A stretch of DNA of 5,964 bases from Bacteroidota bacterium (GTDB lineage: Bacteria > Bacteroidota > Bacteroidia > Bacteroidales > Prolixibacteraceae). The position numbers were made by a program, and so were the translations under genes. The notes below the pieces were generated by a model. It had not been told where the DNA came from and did not search any database. It saw only the letters and a list, made by a program, of their open reading frames with translations. The stretch is from assembly GCA_030691295.1 (NCBI GenBank), contig JAUYEQ010000412.1:1-5964 (forward strand), given 5' to 3'. Positions 1 to 4,864 of the stretch are shown here, piece after piece (the stretch's first letter is position 1; every line of letters starts with the position of its first letter).

Positions 1-661
1 CCAATCCGTTGTTGATGGCATGGCCAAGAATACACAAATAGATATTTCGGGTACGAAGCATCAGGATTCCGAGCACAATGCCGAGAATAAATGTCGCCGG
101 AAATTGCCACGGATTGAGATGAAACAGTGCAAACATTAGCGCTGAAACAAAAACGGCTGTGAACTTCGAATAGTTCCGAATCAGCCCGTGCATAATTATT
201 CCCCTGAATATCAGTTCCTCGATAACCGGTGCCATAATGACAACTTTTAAAATTGCACCATAAATTCCGTAATCATTTTCGAATATTTTATTGAACATTT
301 CCCAAAACCAGGGCGGGGGAGGTATGGCTTTGTCAACCCAAACATTTACCTCGCCGATTAAATTGTGAGCTGCCCACAGAAAAAACAGAACCGGAATTAA
401 GATCAGAACATTGAATGATTTATAAGGGAAAAGTACTTTAAGTGATACACCAGCCCGTCGCCATGCATAGTAAAAGATAAACACTGTGGAGCCGATTCCC
501 AAAATGATTTTCTTTACAGGATGGTACAAATAATCTGTTCCGTTGTAATAATCGAGCAGGGCAAGCGGAAAATCGACAAGCGTTTGTATAAATATATAAA
601 GCACCACCAGATGAATGGCATCTTTAATTGTCGGGAAGTATTTATTTTGCTGCTGATCCAC
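1..661 (-). CDS. CPBP-family intramembrane metalloprotease, C-terminus cut by window edge
   Basis: Reading leftwards from a GTG at 661, 220 residues are visible before the frame leaves the window, so the stop is not seen. Three CPBP (CAAX protease / bacteriocin-processing, formerly Abi) motifs are present. Motif 1 is EELIFRG, with E148, E149 and R153. Motif 2 is FALFH, with F177 and H181. Motif 3 is HAINN, with H214 and N217. Family knowledge says these glutamates and histidines form the metal-dependent active site inside a helical membrane bundle. Hydrophobic stretches at about residues 15-36, 52-66, 88-108, 168-181 and 189-202 fit such a protein. The substrate cannot be predicted; relatives cleave prenylated proteins or peptides, or act in bacteriocin self-immunity. 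The start is uncertain: the frame opens after a stop at 674-676 and has no ATG before residue 122, so GTG 661 is the best choice. The gene is divergent from rpmB. Confidence 0.85.
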   Translation of the reverse strand, partial: MDQQQNKYFPTIKDAIHLVVLYIFIQTLVDFPLALLDYYNGTDYLYHPVKKIILGIGSTVFIFYYAWRRAGVSLKVLFPYKSFNVLILIPVLFFLWAAHNLIGEVNVWVDKAIPPPPWFWEMFNKIFENDYGIYGAILKVVIMAPVIEELIFRGIIMHGLIRNYSKFTAVFVSALMFALFHLNPWQFPATFILGIVLGILMLRTRNIYLCILGHAINNGL

Positions 662-775
662 TTGAATTTGAATTTAGAAAGACCAATATTACCTATTTTT
701 GGCAACATATAGAAGGGACTTTGCTATTTTTGAACAATAAGGTGTTGATAATTATAGAAAAAACTTCAAAAACTA

Positions 776-807
776 TTTGATTATCTAAAGAAAATGTAGT
801 TATTTTG
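776..807 (+). promoter_or_regulatory. Candidate Bacteroidota-type promoter for rpmB-rpmG-DUF4295
   Basis: TTTG at 776-779 is followed after exactly 20 nt by TTATTTTG at 800-807. This matches the Bacteroidota sigma-ABfr consensus (-33 TTTG, 19-21 nt spacer, -7 TAnnTTTG) at all but one specified -7 position. Transcription would start near 812-815, giving a leader of about 40 nt before the rpmB ATG at 854. The assignment rests on consensus and position only. Confidence 0.5.
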
Positions 808-853
808 CGCACTGTTTGAAAAATGTGAGATTTCAGATTTAAAAAATAAGACA

Positions 854-1096
854 ATGTCAAGAGTTTGTCAAGTAACTGGTACAAAAGTGATGGTGGGAAA
901 CAATGTTTCACACTCAAAGCGCAGAACGAAAAGGAAATTTTTTCCTAACCTGTTCAAAAAGAAGTTCTATTTTCCTGAAGAAGATCGTTGGATCTCGTTA
1001 ACTGTTTCAGCCAACGGAATTCGTACAATCAACAAAAACGGATTGAACGCTGCATTGAAAAGTGCAAAGGAAAAAGGTTTTATAACAACTATTTAA
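854..1096 (+). CDS. rpmB: Large-subunit ribosomal protein bL28
   Basis: This 80-residue protein begins MSRVCQVTG and continues with [15 protein letters not shown] and the [10 protein letters not shown] segment. These are the conserved N-terminal strand, basic hairpin and C-terminal part of bL28, which binds 23S rRNA near the E site of the 50S subunit. Length is normal for the family. There is a single cysteine (C5) and no CxxC pairs, so this is the zinc-free form. The ATG is well supported because the conserved sequence begins at residue 1. It is the first gene of a tight operon; rpmG starts 11 nt after its stop. The promoter candidate at 776-807 would drive the whole cluster. Confidence 0.97.
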   Translation: MSRVCQVTGTKVMVGNNVSHSKRRTKRKFFPNLFKKKFYFPEEDRWISLTVSANGIRTINKNGLNAALKSAKEKGFITTI

Positions 1097-1107
1097 AGCT
1101 TTAAGAA

Positions 1108-1290
1108 ATGGCTAAAAAAGGCAATAGAATTCAGGTAATCATGGAATGTACCGAACAAAAAACCAGCGGGGTTCCCGGAACTTCACGGTATATTACTACC
1201 AAAAACAGGAAGAATACTCCTGAACGTCTGGAGAAAAAGAAATACAACTCTAACTTAAAGCGAGTTACTGTACACCGCGAAATTAAATAA
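1108..1290 (+). CDS. rpmG: Large-subunit ribosomal protein bL33
   Basis: This 60-residue basic protein contains the family core: [11 protein letters not shown], then [24 protein letters not shown], then a basic C-terminus ending in HREIK. bL33 is a small 50S protein near the E-site tRNA. The two CxxC zinc knuckles of the C+ form are absent and only C14 remains, so this is a zinc-independent C- paralogue. Both neighbours encode small ribosomal proteins, with 11 nt to rpmB and 8 nt to the DUF4295 gene, so translation from one transcript is expected. The start is clear because MAKKGNR is typical for the family in Bacteroidota. Confidence 0.97.
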   Translation: MAKKGNRIQVIMECTEQKTSGVPGTSRYITTKNRKNTPERLEKKKYNSNLKRVTVHREIK

Positions 1291-1298
1291 GAAATAGT

Positions 1299-1451
1299 AT
1301 GGCAAAGAAAGTAGTTGCTTCGTTACAAAAAGGTGCCGGTAAAGGTTACGCCAAAGTAGTAAAAATGGTAAAATCAGAAAAAACTGGTGCTTATACATTT
1401 CAGGAAGAAATCATTCCGAATGAAACTGTAAAAGATCATTTCAAGAAATAG
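1299..1451 (+). CDS. DUF4295 family small ribosomal-associated protein
   Basis: A short ORF of 50 residues starts with ATG at 1299, 8 nt after the rpmG stop, and ends with TAG at 1449-1451. The sequence opens MAKKVVASLQKGAGKGYAKV and includes the KMVKSEKTGAYTFQEEI segment that I recognise as DUF4295, a family confined to Bacteroidota and regularly encoded directly after rpmG. It is lysine-rich (12 of 50 residues), as expected for an rRNA-binding protein. From memory, a protein of this family was seen in a Flavobacterium ribosome structure and named bL38; I am not fully certain of that link. Operon position between rpmG and a terminator supports a ribosomal role. Gene finders can miss it because of its size. 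Confidence 0.9.
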   Translation: MAKKVVASLQKGAGKGYAKVVKMVKSEKTGAYTFQEEIIPNETVKDHFKK

Positions 1452-1469
1452 ACCCAATTCTCTCTATAG

Positions 1470-1503
1470 AAAAAAGCTTTCATCATTGGTGAAGGCTTTT
1501 TTT
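1470..1503 (+). terminator. Intrinsic terminator after the ribosomal protein operon
   Basis: The arm at 1470-1482 (AAAAAAGCTTTCA) pairs with 1490-1502 (TGAAGGCTTTTTT) over 13 bp with one G-T wobble. The loop is the 7 nt at 1483-1489, and the 3' arm ends in an uninterrupted run of seven T (1497-1503). It lies 19 nt after the DUF4295 stop. It should end or attenuate the rpmB transcript before ftsY, leaving under 50 nt for any separate ftsY promoter, in which I saw no clear -33/-7 pair. Some read-through into ftsY is therefore plausible. Confidence 0.9.
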
Positions 1504-1551
1504 ATTAAATCGTACACGTTTCAATAAAGTTGACAGATAAATCGAGCGAAT

Positions 1552-2073
1552 ATGGGCATTTTCGGAATTTTTAACAGCAAGAAAAAAGAAAGCCTTGATC
1601 AGGGGCTTGCAAAAACAAAAGAAAGTGTTTTTACGAAGATTAGCCGCGCCATTGTTGGAAAAACAAAGGTTGATGAAGATGTGCTGGACAATCTGGAAGA
1701 AATTCTGATATCGGCTGATGTTGGTGTAGATACCACTTTGAAAATCATCGATCGCATTGAGAAACGAGTTGCCGCTGATAAATACATGGGAACTTCGGAG
1801 CTGAATTCGGTGTTGAAAGAAGAGATTGCAAGCTTGCTCGAAGAAAACAATTCAAACGATGTTTCTGATTTTGACCTGCCAAATAGTAAAGATCCTTATG
1901 TAATTATGGTGGTTGGCGTGAATGGTGTCGGAAAAACGACCACTATCGGTAAACTCGCCCATCAGTTTAAACAAGCCGGAAAAAAGTGGTATTGGGTGCC
2001 GGCGATACTTTTCGTGCTGCTGCCATCGACCAGCTTCAGATTTGGGCCGACCGTGTCCAGGTGCCACTGGTAA
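1552..2073 (+). CDS. ftsY: FtsY (SRP receptor), N-terminal part, interrupted by a frameshift
   Basis: FtsY is the membrane-associated SRP receptor GTPase: it pairs with Ffh to deliver ribosome-nascent chain complexes to SecYEG. This frame gives the amphipathic membrane-targeting start MGIFGIFNSKKKE, the N-domain helical bundle (about residues 15-100) and the G1/P-loop GVNGVGKTT at 122-130. After residue 145 the protein stops matching the family; 28 aberrant residues follow before a stop at 2071-2073. The remaining G domain continues in the -1 frame from 1986. If the frames are joined there, the protein is 316 residues, normal for Bacteroidota FtsY, which lack a long acidic A domain. Because ftsY is near-universally essential, a simple dead gene is unlikely. 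A missing base in the sequence, recoding, or a recent mutation with a second copy elsewhere are the options. The ATG at 1552 is supported by the conserved MGIFG start. Confidence 0.93.
   Translation: MGIFGIFNSKKKESLDQGLAKTKESVFTKISRAIVGKTKVDEDVLDNLEEILISADVGVDTTLKIIDRIEKRVAADKYMGTSELNSVLKEEIASLLEENNSNDVSDFDLPNSKDPYVIMVVGVNGVGKTTTIGKLAHQFKQAGKKWYWVPAILFVLLPSTSFRFGPTVSRCHW
1980..1986 (+). other. Frameshift point in ftsY on an A AAA AAG heptamer
   Basis: In the upstream frame the codons read GGA AAA AAG TGG. The family alignment expects Gly-Lys-Lys-Val-Val-Leu-Gly-Ala-Gly-Asp, which would need GGA AAA AAA GTG GTA, that is seven A where the window has six (1980-1985). Phased as A AAA AAG, the site is identical to the classical -1 slippery heptamer known from E. 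coli dnaX. A -1 slip after AAG 1984-1986 continues with GTG 1986-1988 and restores FtsY. I see no convincing stimulatory hairpin at the usual 5-9 nt downstream: the best is a 6-bp GTATTG/CGATAC stem (1989-1994 with 2003-2008), too close at 2 nt. There is also no Shine-Dalgarno-like stimulator upstream. A homopolymer sequencing error remains the simplest reading. Confidence 0.9.
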
Positions 2074-2501
2074 AACAAGGAATGGGAGCCGACCCCGCTT
2101 CTGTAGCTTTCGATGCGCTTTCGTCAGCCAAAGCTCAGGGTGCTGACGTGGTGATTATTGATACAGCCGGTCGCCTGCACAATAAAATCAACTTAATGAA
2201 TGAGTTGAGCAAAATTAAAATGGTGATGAAAAAAGTGGTGCCCGATGCTCCTCACGAAGTTTTGCTGATTCTGGACGGTTCAACCGGACAAAATGCTTTT
2301 GAACAGGCCAAACAATTTACAAAGGCAACTGAAGTAACTGCATTGGCGCTGACCAAACTCGACGGTACCGCAAAAGGTGGCGTAGTGATTGGGATTTCCG
2401 ATCAATTTAAAATTCCTGTCAAGTACATTGGAATTGGCGAGAAAATGGATGACTTGCAGATTTTTAACCGAAGAGCATTCGTTGATTCGCTCTTCTCTTA
2501 A
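1986..2501 (+). CDS. ftsY: FtsY (SRP receptor), C-terminal GTPase part in the -1 frame
   Basis: This frame holds the rest of the NG domain of FtsY. It contains DTFRAAA (G2 and insertion-box start), DTAGR (G3), TKLD (G4) and the closing GIGEKMDDLQIFN segment. In the joined 316-residue protein these are at 152-158, 204-208, 268-271 and 294-306. It lacks the P-loop and the N domain, so alone it could not bind GTP or form the Ffh heterodimer. It opens at GTG 1986, exactly where a -1 shift from the upstream frame would enter, and overlaps the upstream frame's aberrant tail by 88 nt. Independent initiation at that GTG is possible but would make a useless fragment. The last codon is at 2496-2498 and the TAA is followed after 2 nt by the repeat at 2504. 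Confidence 0.93.
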   Translation: MVLGAGDTFRAAAIDQLQIWADRVQVPLVKQGMGADPASVAFDALSSAKAQGADVVIIDTAGRLHNKINLMNELSKIKMVMKKVVPDAPHEVLLILDGSTGQNAFEQAKQFTKATEVTALALTKLDGTAKGGVVIGISDQFKIPVKYIGIGEKMDDLQIFNRRAFVDSLFS

Positions 2502-2503
2502 AA

Positions 2504-2539
2504 AGCCCCCTCTAAATCTCCCCCGAAAGGGGAGACTTG
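2504..2539 (-). repeat. G/C-rich hairpin repeat, copy A (minus orientation)
   Basis: Read on the minus strand the element is a short AAGT-like flank, a 7-bp stem-loop, then an A/T spacer and a five-G run. The stem is 2517-2523 TCTCCCC with 2529-2535 GGGGAGA, around the 5-nt loop CGAAA. Beyond it lies CCCCCTCTAAA at 2506-2516. Copy B at 2661-2696 has the same layout in the opposite orientation: a 7-bp C/G stem, a 5-nt loop (TTTCG here on the minus strand, TTTTG in copy B), then a second G run. It resembles dispersed REP-like intergenic repeats I know from many Bacteroidota genomes, but genome-wide copy number cannot be seen here. No T tract follows, so it is not an intrinsic terminator for ftsY. 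Confidence 0.7.
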
Positions 2540-2550
2540 AAAAAAGCCAG

Positions 2551-2583
2551 ACTAAACCATTTCTCAAATGGGAAGTAGTTTTT
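2551..2583 (+). terminator. Weak terminator-like hairpin between ftsY and rimO
   Basis: CCATTT (2557-2562) pairs with AAATGG (2566-2571) around a 3-nt loop. An outer ACTA (2551-2554) can pair with TAGT (2576-2579) across an AA/GAAG internal loop. Four more T follow at 2580-2583. The stem is mostly A/T and interrupted, so termination, if any, would be partial. If it works, rimO needs its own start signal. The nearest candidate, TTTG 2581-2584 and TAAATTTA 2608-2615, has an over-long 23-nt spacer. Confidence 0.3.
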
Positions 2584-2629
2584 GGAAAAACAATTTTTTA
2601 GAAATCTTAAATTTAAAAGAAAAATACCA

Positions 2630-4009
2630 TTGTCAAAAAGTAAACTTTCGCGCGCCGGAACTTTACCCCCTCTTTTGGAGGGGGCAGGGGGAGGCCGTAA
2701 GCAAAAAATAAATGTGGTGACTTTGGGTTGTTCGAAAAACCTGGTCGATTCTGAAGTTTTACTGAACCAGCTTTCAATGGATGGTTTTGAGGTGGTACAC
2801 GATTCGAATGAGACTGATTCTGATATTGTGGTAATCAATACCTGCGGATTTATTGCTGATGCCAAAGAAGAATCGGTCAATACCATTTTGCAGTTTGTTG
2901 GCGCCAAAAGCCGCGGCGATATCGATAAATTGTATGTGATGGGCTGTCTTTCCGAGCGGTATAAAACCGATCTGGAAAAGGAAATTCCGGAGGTTGACAA
3001 GTACTTTGGCAAGTTCGACATGAAAGCGCTGGTGGGCGAGCTGAAAGCAACCTATCGCCCTGAATATATTTACGAACGAAAAATTACCACGCCTTCGCAT
3101 TTTGCGTATCTCAAAATTTCGGAAGGTTGCAACCGTGTTTGTGCGTTTTGCGCCATTCCGGGCATGACCGGCAAACACAAATCAAAGTCGATGGACGATC
3201 TGGTAAAAGAAGCCAAATACCTTGCAAAGAAAGGCGTTCGCGAGATATTACTGATTGCGCAGGATTTGTCGTATTACGGAATCGATTTATACGGAAAAGG
3301 AATGTTGGCCGAACTGATCCAAAAAATTGCCGAAATTGATGGCATCGAATGGATTCGTTTGCATTATCTGTATCCAACCAAATTCCCGATGGACATTCTG
3401 CCGCTGTTTAAATCAGTTCCCAAACTTTGCCATTACATTGATATTCCGTTGCAGCACAGCTCAAACAATGTGCTGAAACACATGCTTCGCCATGTCACTA
3501 CAGAAGAAACTGAAGCATTGTTGCAGAAGATTAAGGAAGAAGTTCCCGGAATAACTATCAGGACGACCATGTTGATTGGTCATCCGGGCGAAACTGAAGA
3601 AGATTTTGAACAGCTTAAGAGCTTTGTTCAGAAACATAAATTCGATCGTTTGGGTGCGTTCACCTACTCGCACGAAGATGGAACCTACGGATATAAAAAG
3701 TATGCAGACGATGTTCCTGAAGACGTAAAACAAGCTCGTCAGGAGGAATTGATGGGAATTCAGCAAATCATTTCCTCACAATTAAGTGCTGAAAAAGTTG
3801 GAAGAACTTTAAAAGTGATCATTGATCGCGAAGATGATGAATTCTTCGTTGGACGCACCGAGTTCGATTCTCCTGAAGTGGATGGAGAAGTACTGATCAG
3901 CAAAGACGTTCCGTTGAAAAAAGGACAGTTTTATCAGATCGAAATTACAGGTTCAGATGCGTTTGATTTATACGGAAAACTGGTGTCAGCTTATATGCCT
4001 GTCAGGTAG
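2630..4009 (+). CDS. rimO: Ribosomal protein uS12 methylthiotransferase RimO
   Basis: RimO is a radical-SAM enzyme that adds a methylthio group to the beta-carbon of the conserved Asp of ribosomal protein uS12, using two [4Fe-4S] clusters. From TTG 2630 it has 459 residues. The MTTase (UPF0004) domain has C34 (LGCSKN), C72 (NTCGF) and C106 (MGCLSER). The radical-SAM motif CNRVCAFC gives C167, C171 and C174. A C-terminal TRAM domain (about 390-459) binds the substrate. The start is unclear: no ATG precedes the conserved INVVTLGCSKN in frame. TTG 2582 extends through the hairpin at 2551-2583, and GTG 2714 would cut into the first beta strand. TTG 2630 gives MSKSK followed by codons inside repeat copy B (residues about 11-23), then RKQKINVV. 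Without that insert the length would match the usual roughly 440 residues. It probably follows ftsY in one transcript. Confidence 0.95.
   Translation: MSKSKLSRAGTLPPLLEGAGGGRKQKINVVTLGCSKNLVDSEVLLNQLSMDGFEVVHDSNETDSDIVVINTCGFIADAKEESVNTILQFVGAKSRGDIDKLYVMGCLSERYKTDLEKEIPEVDKYFGKFDMKALVGELKATYRPEYIYERKITTPSHFAYLKISEGCNRVCAFCAIPGMTGKHKSKSMDDLVKEAKYLAKKGVREILLIAQDLSYYGIDLYGKGMLAELIQKIAEIDGIEWIRLHYLYPTKFPMDILPLFKSVPKLCHYIDIPLQHSSNNVLKHMLRHVTTEETEALLQKIKEEVPGITIRTTMLIGHPGETEEDFEQLKSFVQKHKFDRLGAFTYSHEDGTYGYKKYADDVPEDVKQARQEELMGIQQIISSQLSAEKVGRTLKVIIDREDDEFFVGRTEFDSPEVDGEVLISKDVPLKKGQFYQIEITGSDAFDLYGKLVSAYMPVR
2661..2696 (+). repeat. G/C-rich hairpin repeat, copy B, inside the rimO reading frame
   Basis: The stem CCCCCTC (2666-2672) pairs with GAGGGGG (2678-2684) around the 5-nt loop TTTTG. 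It is followed by CAGGGGGAGG (2685-2694). Stem length, loop length and the trailing G run match copy A (2504-2539) in opposite orientation. The C-rich half of A (2506-2524) and the G-rich half of B (2678-2694) could also pair with each other over about 190 nt. In the rimO frame it encodes the low-complexity stretch TLPPLLEGAGGGR just before the conserved enzyme begins, which looks like a repeat insertion tolerated in frame. Confidence 0.7.
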
Positions 4010-4161
4010 GCGTTGATATGTAAGGGTTTTCAGCTTGCGGCCAGTCAATCATTTGTTTTCGTATTTTATTCCTGGATTTCGTTTTGAGTGGAAAATATGC
4101 AATACATAAACCGTTTGCTCCTGTTCAATGTATTTTATTGACAAGACATTCTTGAATTAAT

Positions 4162-4602
4162 TTACAATAGTTTTTCCAAATCACTTGGGTTGATTATTTT
4201 TGTTCCTTTATATTCCAGCAATTCCAGCAAATCCTTATCTCCAGTCACTAAAAAATCAGCAGTTCCAATAGAACAAAGACTAAGTAAAAAATTATCTTTT
4301 GAATCTCTGCAAATATCAGGAATGTATTGAATTTCAAAGGTTAAGCCAATTATTGAGATTAAATCTATGAAATCATCAACATCCTGTTTGTTAAAGTATT
4401 TCCTGAATTTTGGTCGTGCAGTTACAATCCTTATCTCTTTTATCAGCTGATCGGTTAGTATTAATTTGATCGTGGAATCTGTTAGCTTATCTTTGAGTTT
4501 TCTTAAACGCTTGCCAATTAGGAAGCTAATCAGAACATTGGTGTCAACAACTATTCTATTTTCCAAGTGATTTTGTATAGAGTTTTTCCCTGACAATCTC
4601 AC
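4162..4602 (-). CDS. PIN-domain ribonuclease toxin (type II toxin-antitoxin, COG1569-like)
   Basis: This PIN-fold protein is the probable toxin of a VapBC-like pair; such enzymes are Mg2+-dependent RNases that cleave tRNA, rRNA or mRNA. In the longest frame (146 residues from GTG 4602) the acidic positions are D20 in VVDTNVLIS, E56 in LIKEI, D100/D103 in CRDSKDN, and D122/D124 in TGDKDLL. All expected active-site acids are present, so it should be catalytically intact. The RNA target cannot be told. There is no ATG: GTG 4602 overlaps the antitoxin gene by 47 nt. TTG 4566 would give MENRIVVDTN with an 11-nt overlap of the antitoxin stop and fits the family better, because these proteins usually start 2-5 residues before the first strand. 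The overlap implies translational coupling to the antitoxin. The gene converges on rimO, with 152 nt between their stops. Confidence 0.88.
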   Translation of the reverse strand: MRLSGKNSIQNHLENRIVVDTNVLISFLIGKRLRKLKDKLTDSTIKLILTDQLIKEIRIVTARPKFRKYFNKQDVDDFIDLISIIGLTFEIQYIPDICRDSKDNFLLSLCSIGTADFLVTGDKDLLELLEYKGTKIINPSDLEKLL

Positions 4603-4795
4603 ATTCTTTAGTTATCTCTTCTTCTGTTAAATCATTATTTTTAAATGACTTAAGTAATTTAGTCAAATTTGAATCAATAACTTCCTTTTCTAATTCTTTT
4701 GAAATTCTAATCTTTTCATTTGCCGGAAGTTGTTTGACAATCTGCAATATTTGACTAAAATTCAATTTCACCTGATATGATAAAGTTGATTTCAT
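4556..4795 (-). CDS. Probable antitoxin partner of the PIN toxin
   Basis: This 79-residue charged protein lies directly upstream of, and overlaps, the PIN toxin gene in the order usual for VapBC-like modules. Residues about 8-38 (NFSQILQIVKQLPANEKIRISKE) look like an amphipathic helix pair. The C-terminal part (LTEEEITKECEIVREKLY) is a charged helix that in such antitoxins wraps the toxin. I recognise the general pattern (LP..EK..IS.EL, then LLK.FK, then LTEEEI..E.EIVR) from small Bacteroidota and cyanobacterial antitoxins paired with COG1569 PIN proteins. No classical AbrB, RHH or Phd DNA-binding domain is evident. Its DNA is clearly AT-richer than rimO: two sampled 60-nt stretches have about 18% and 30% GC against about 43% in rimO, in keeping with acquisition as an accessory module. 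Confidence 0.75.
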   Translation of the reverse strand: MKSTLSYQVKLNFSQILQIVKQLPANEKIRISKELEKEVIDSNLTKLLKSFKNNDLTEEEITKECEIVREKLYTKSLGK

Positions 4796-4811
4796 CCCAA
4801 TAATTTTTCAA

Positions 4812-4819
4812 CAAATATA
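4812..4819 (-). promoter_or_regulatory. Candidate -7 element for the toxin-antitoxin operon
   Basis: On the minus strand TATATTTG matches the Bacteroidota -7 consensus TAnnTTTG exactly. It ends 16 nt before the antitoxin ATG (4795), so the leader would be very short. No TTTG lies at the right distance for a -33 element; the nearest TTTTTG is only 9 nt upstream of the box. The call rests on the -7 box and its place in the 69-bp gap. Confidence 0.35.
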
Positions 4820-4864
4820 AGAAACTTTCAAAAATGAATCTGATACTTTTTGCCTGAATTCATC

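Noticed and set aside
514..708. Minus-strand ORF from ATG 708 as the true start of the membrane protease
   Set aside because: It is in a different frame from the CPBP motifs. The protease frame itself runs hydrophobic and protein-like from GTG 661, so a second frameshift need not be invoked.
662..853. Promoter for the divergent CPBP protease
   Set aside because: No minus-strand TAnnTTTG with a correctly spaced TTTG was found; the nearest matches are off in spacing by several bases.
2568..2711. 47-codon ORF from ATG 2568 through repeat copy B in another frame
   Set aside because: Its sequence is only the translation of the hairpin and repeat region, it resembles no family, and it ends just inside the rimO frame.
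4101..4134. AATACAT / ATGTATT inverted repeat in the gap between the convergent rimO and PIN genes, considered as a two-way terminator
   Set aside because: The stem is 7 bp of almost pure A/T with a loop of about 20 nt, which would be unstable, and no clean T run follows on either strand. Nothing else is evident in the 152-bp gap.
4212..4230. ATTCCAGCA tandem repeat
   Set aside because: It simply encodes the LLELLE stretch of the PIN protein with repeated codons.
4834..4863. ATGAAT / ATTCAT stem followed by T residues just after the hydrolase stop, considered as its terminator
   Set aside because: Only 6 bp, mostly A/T, with an 18-nt loop; too weak to call, though the position is right.
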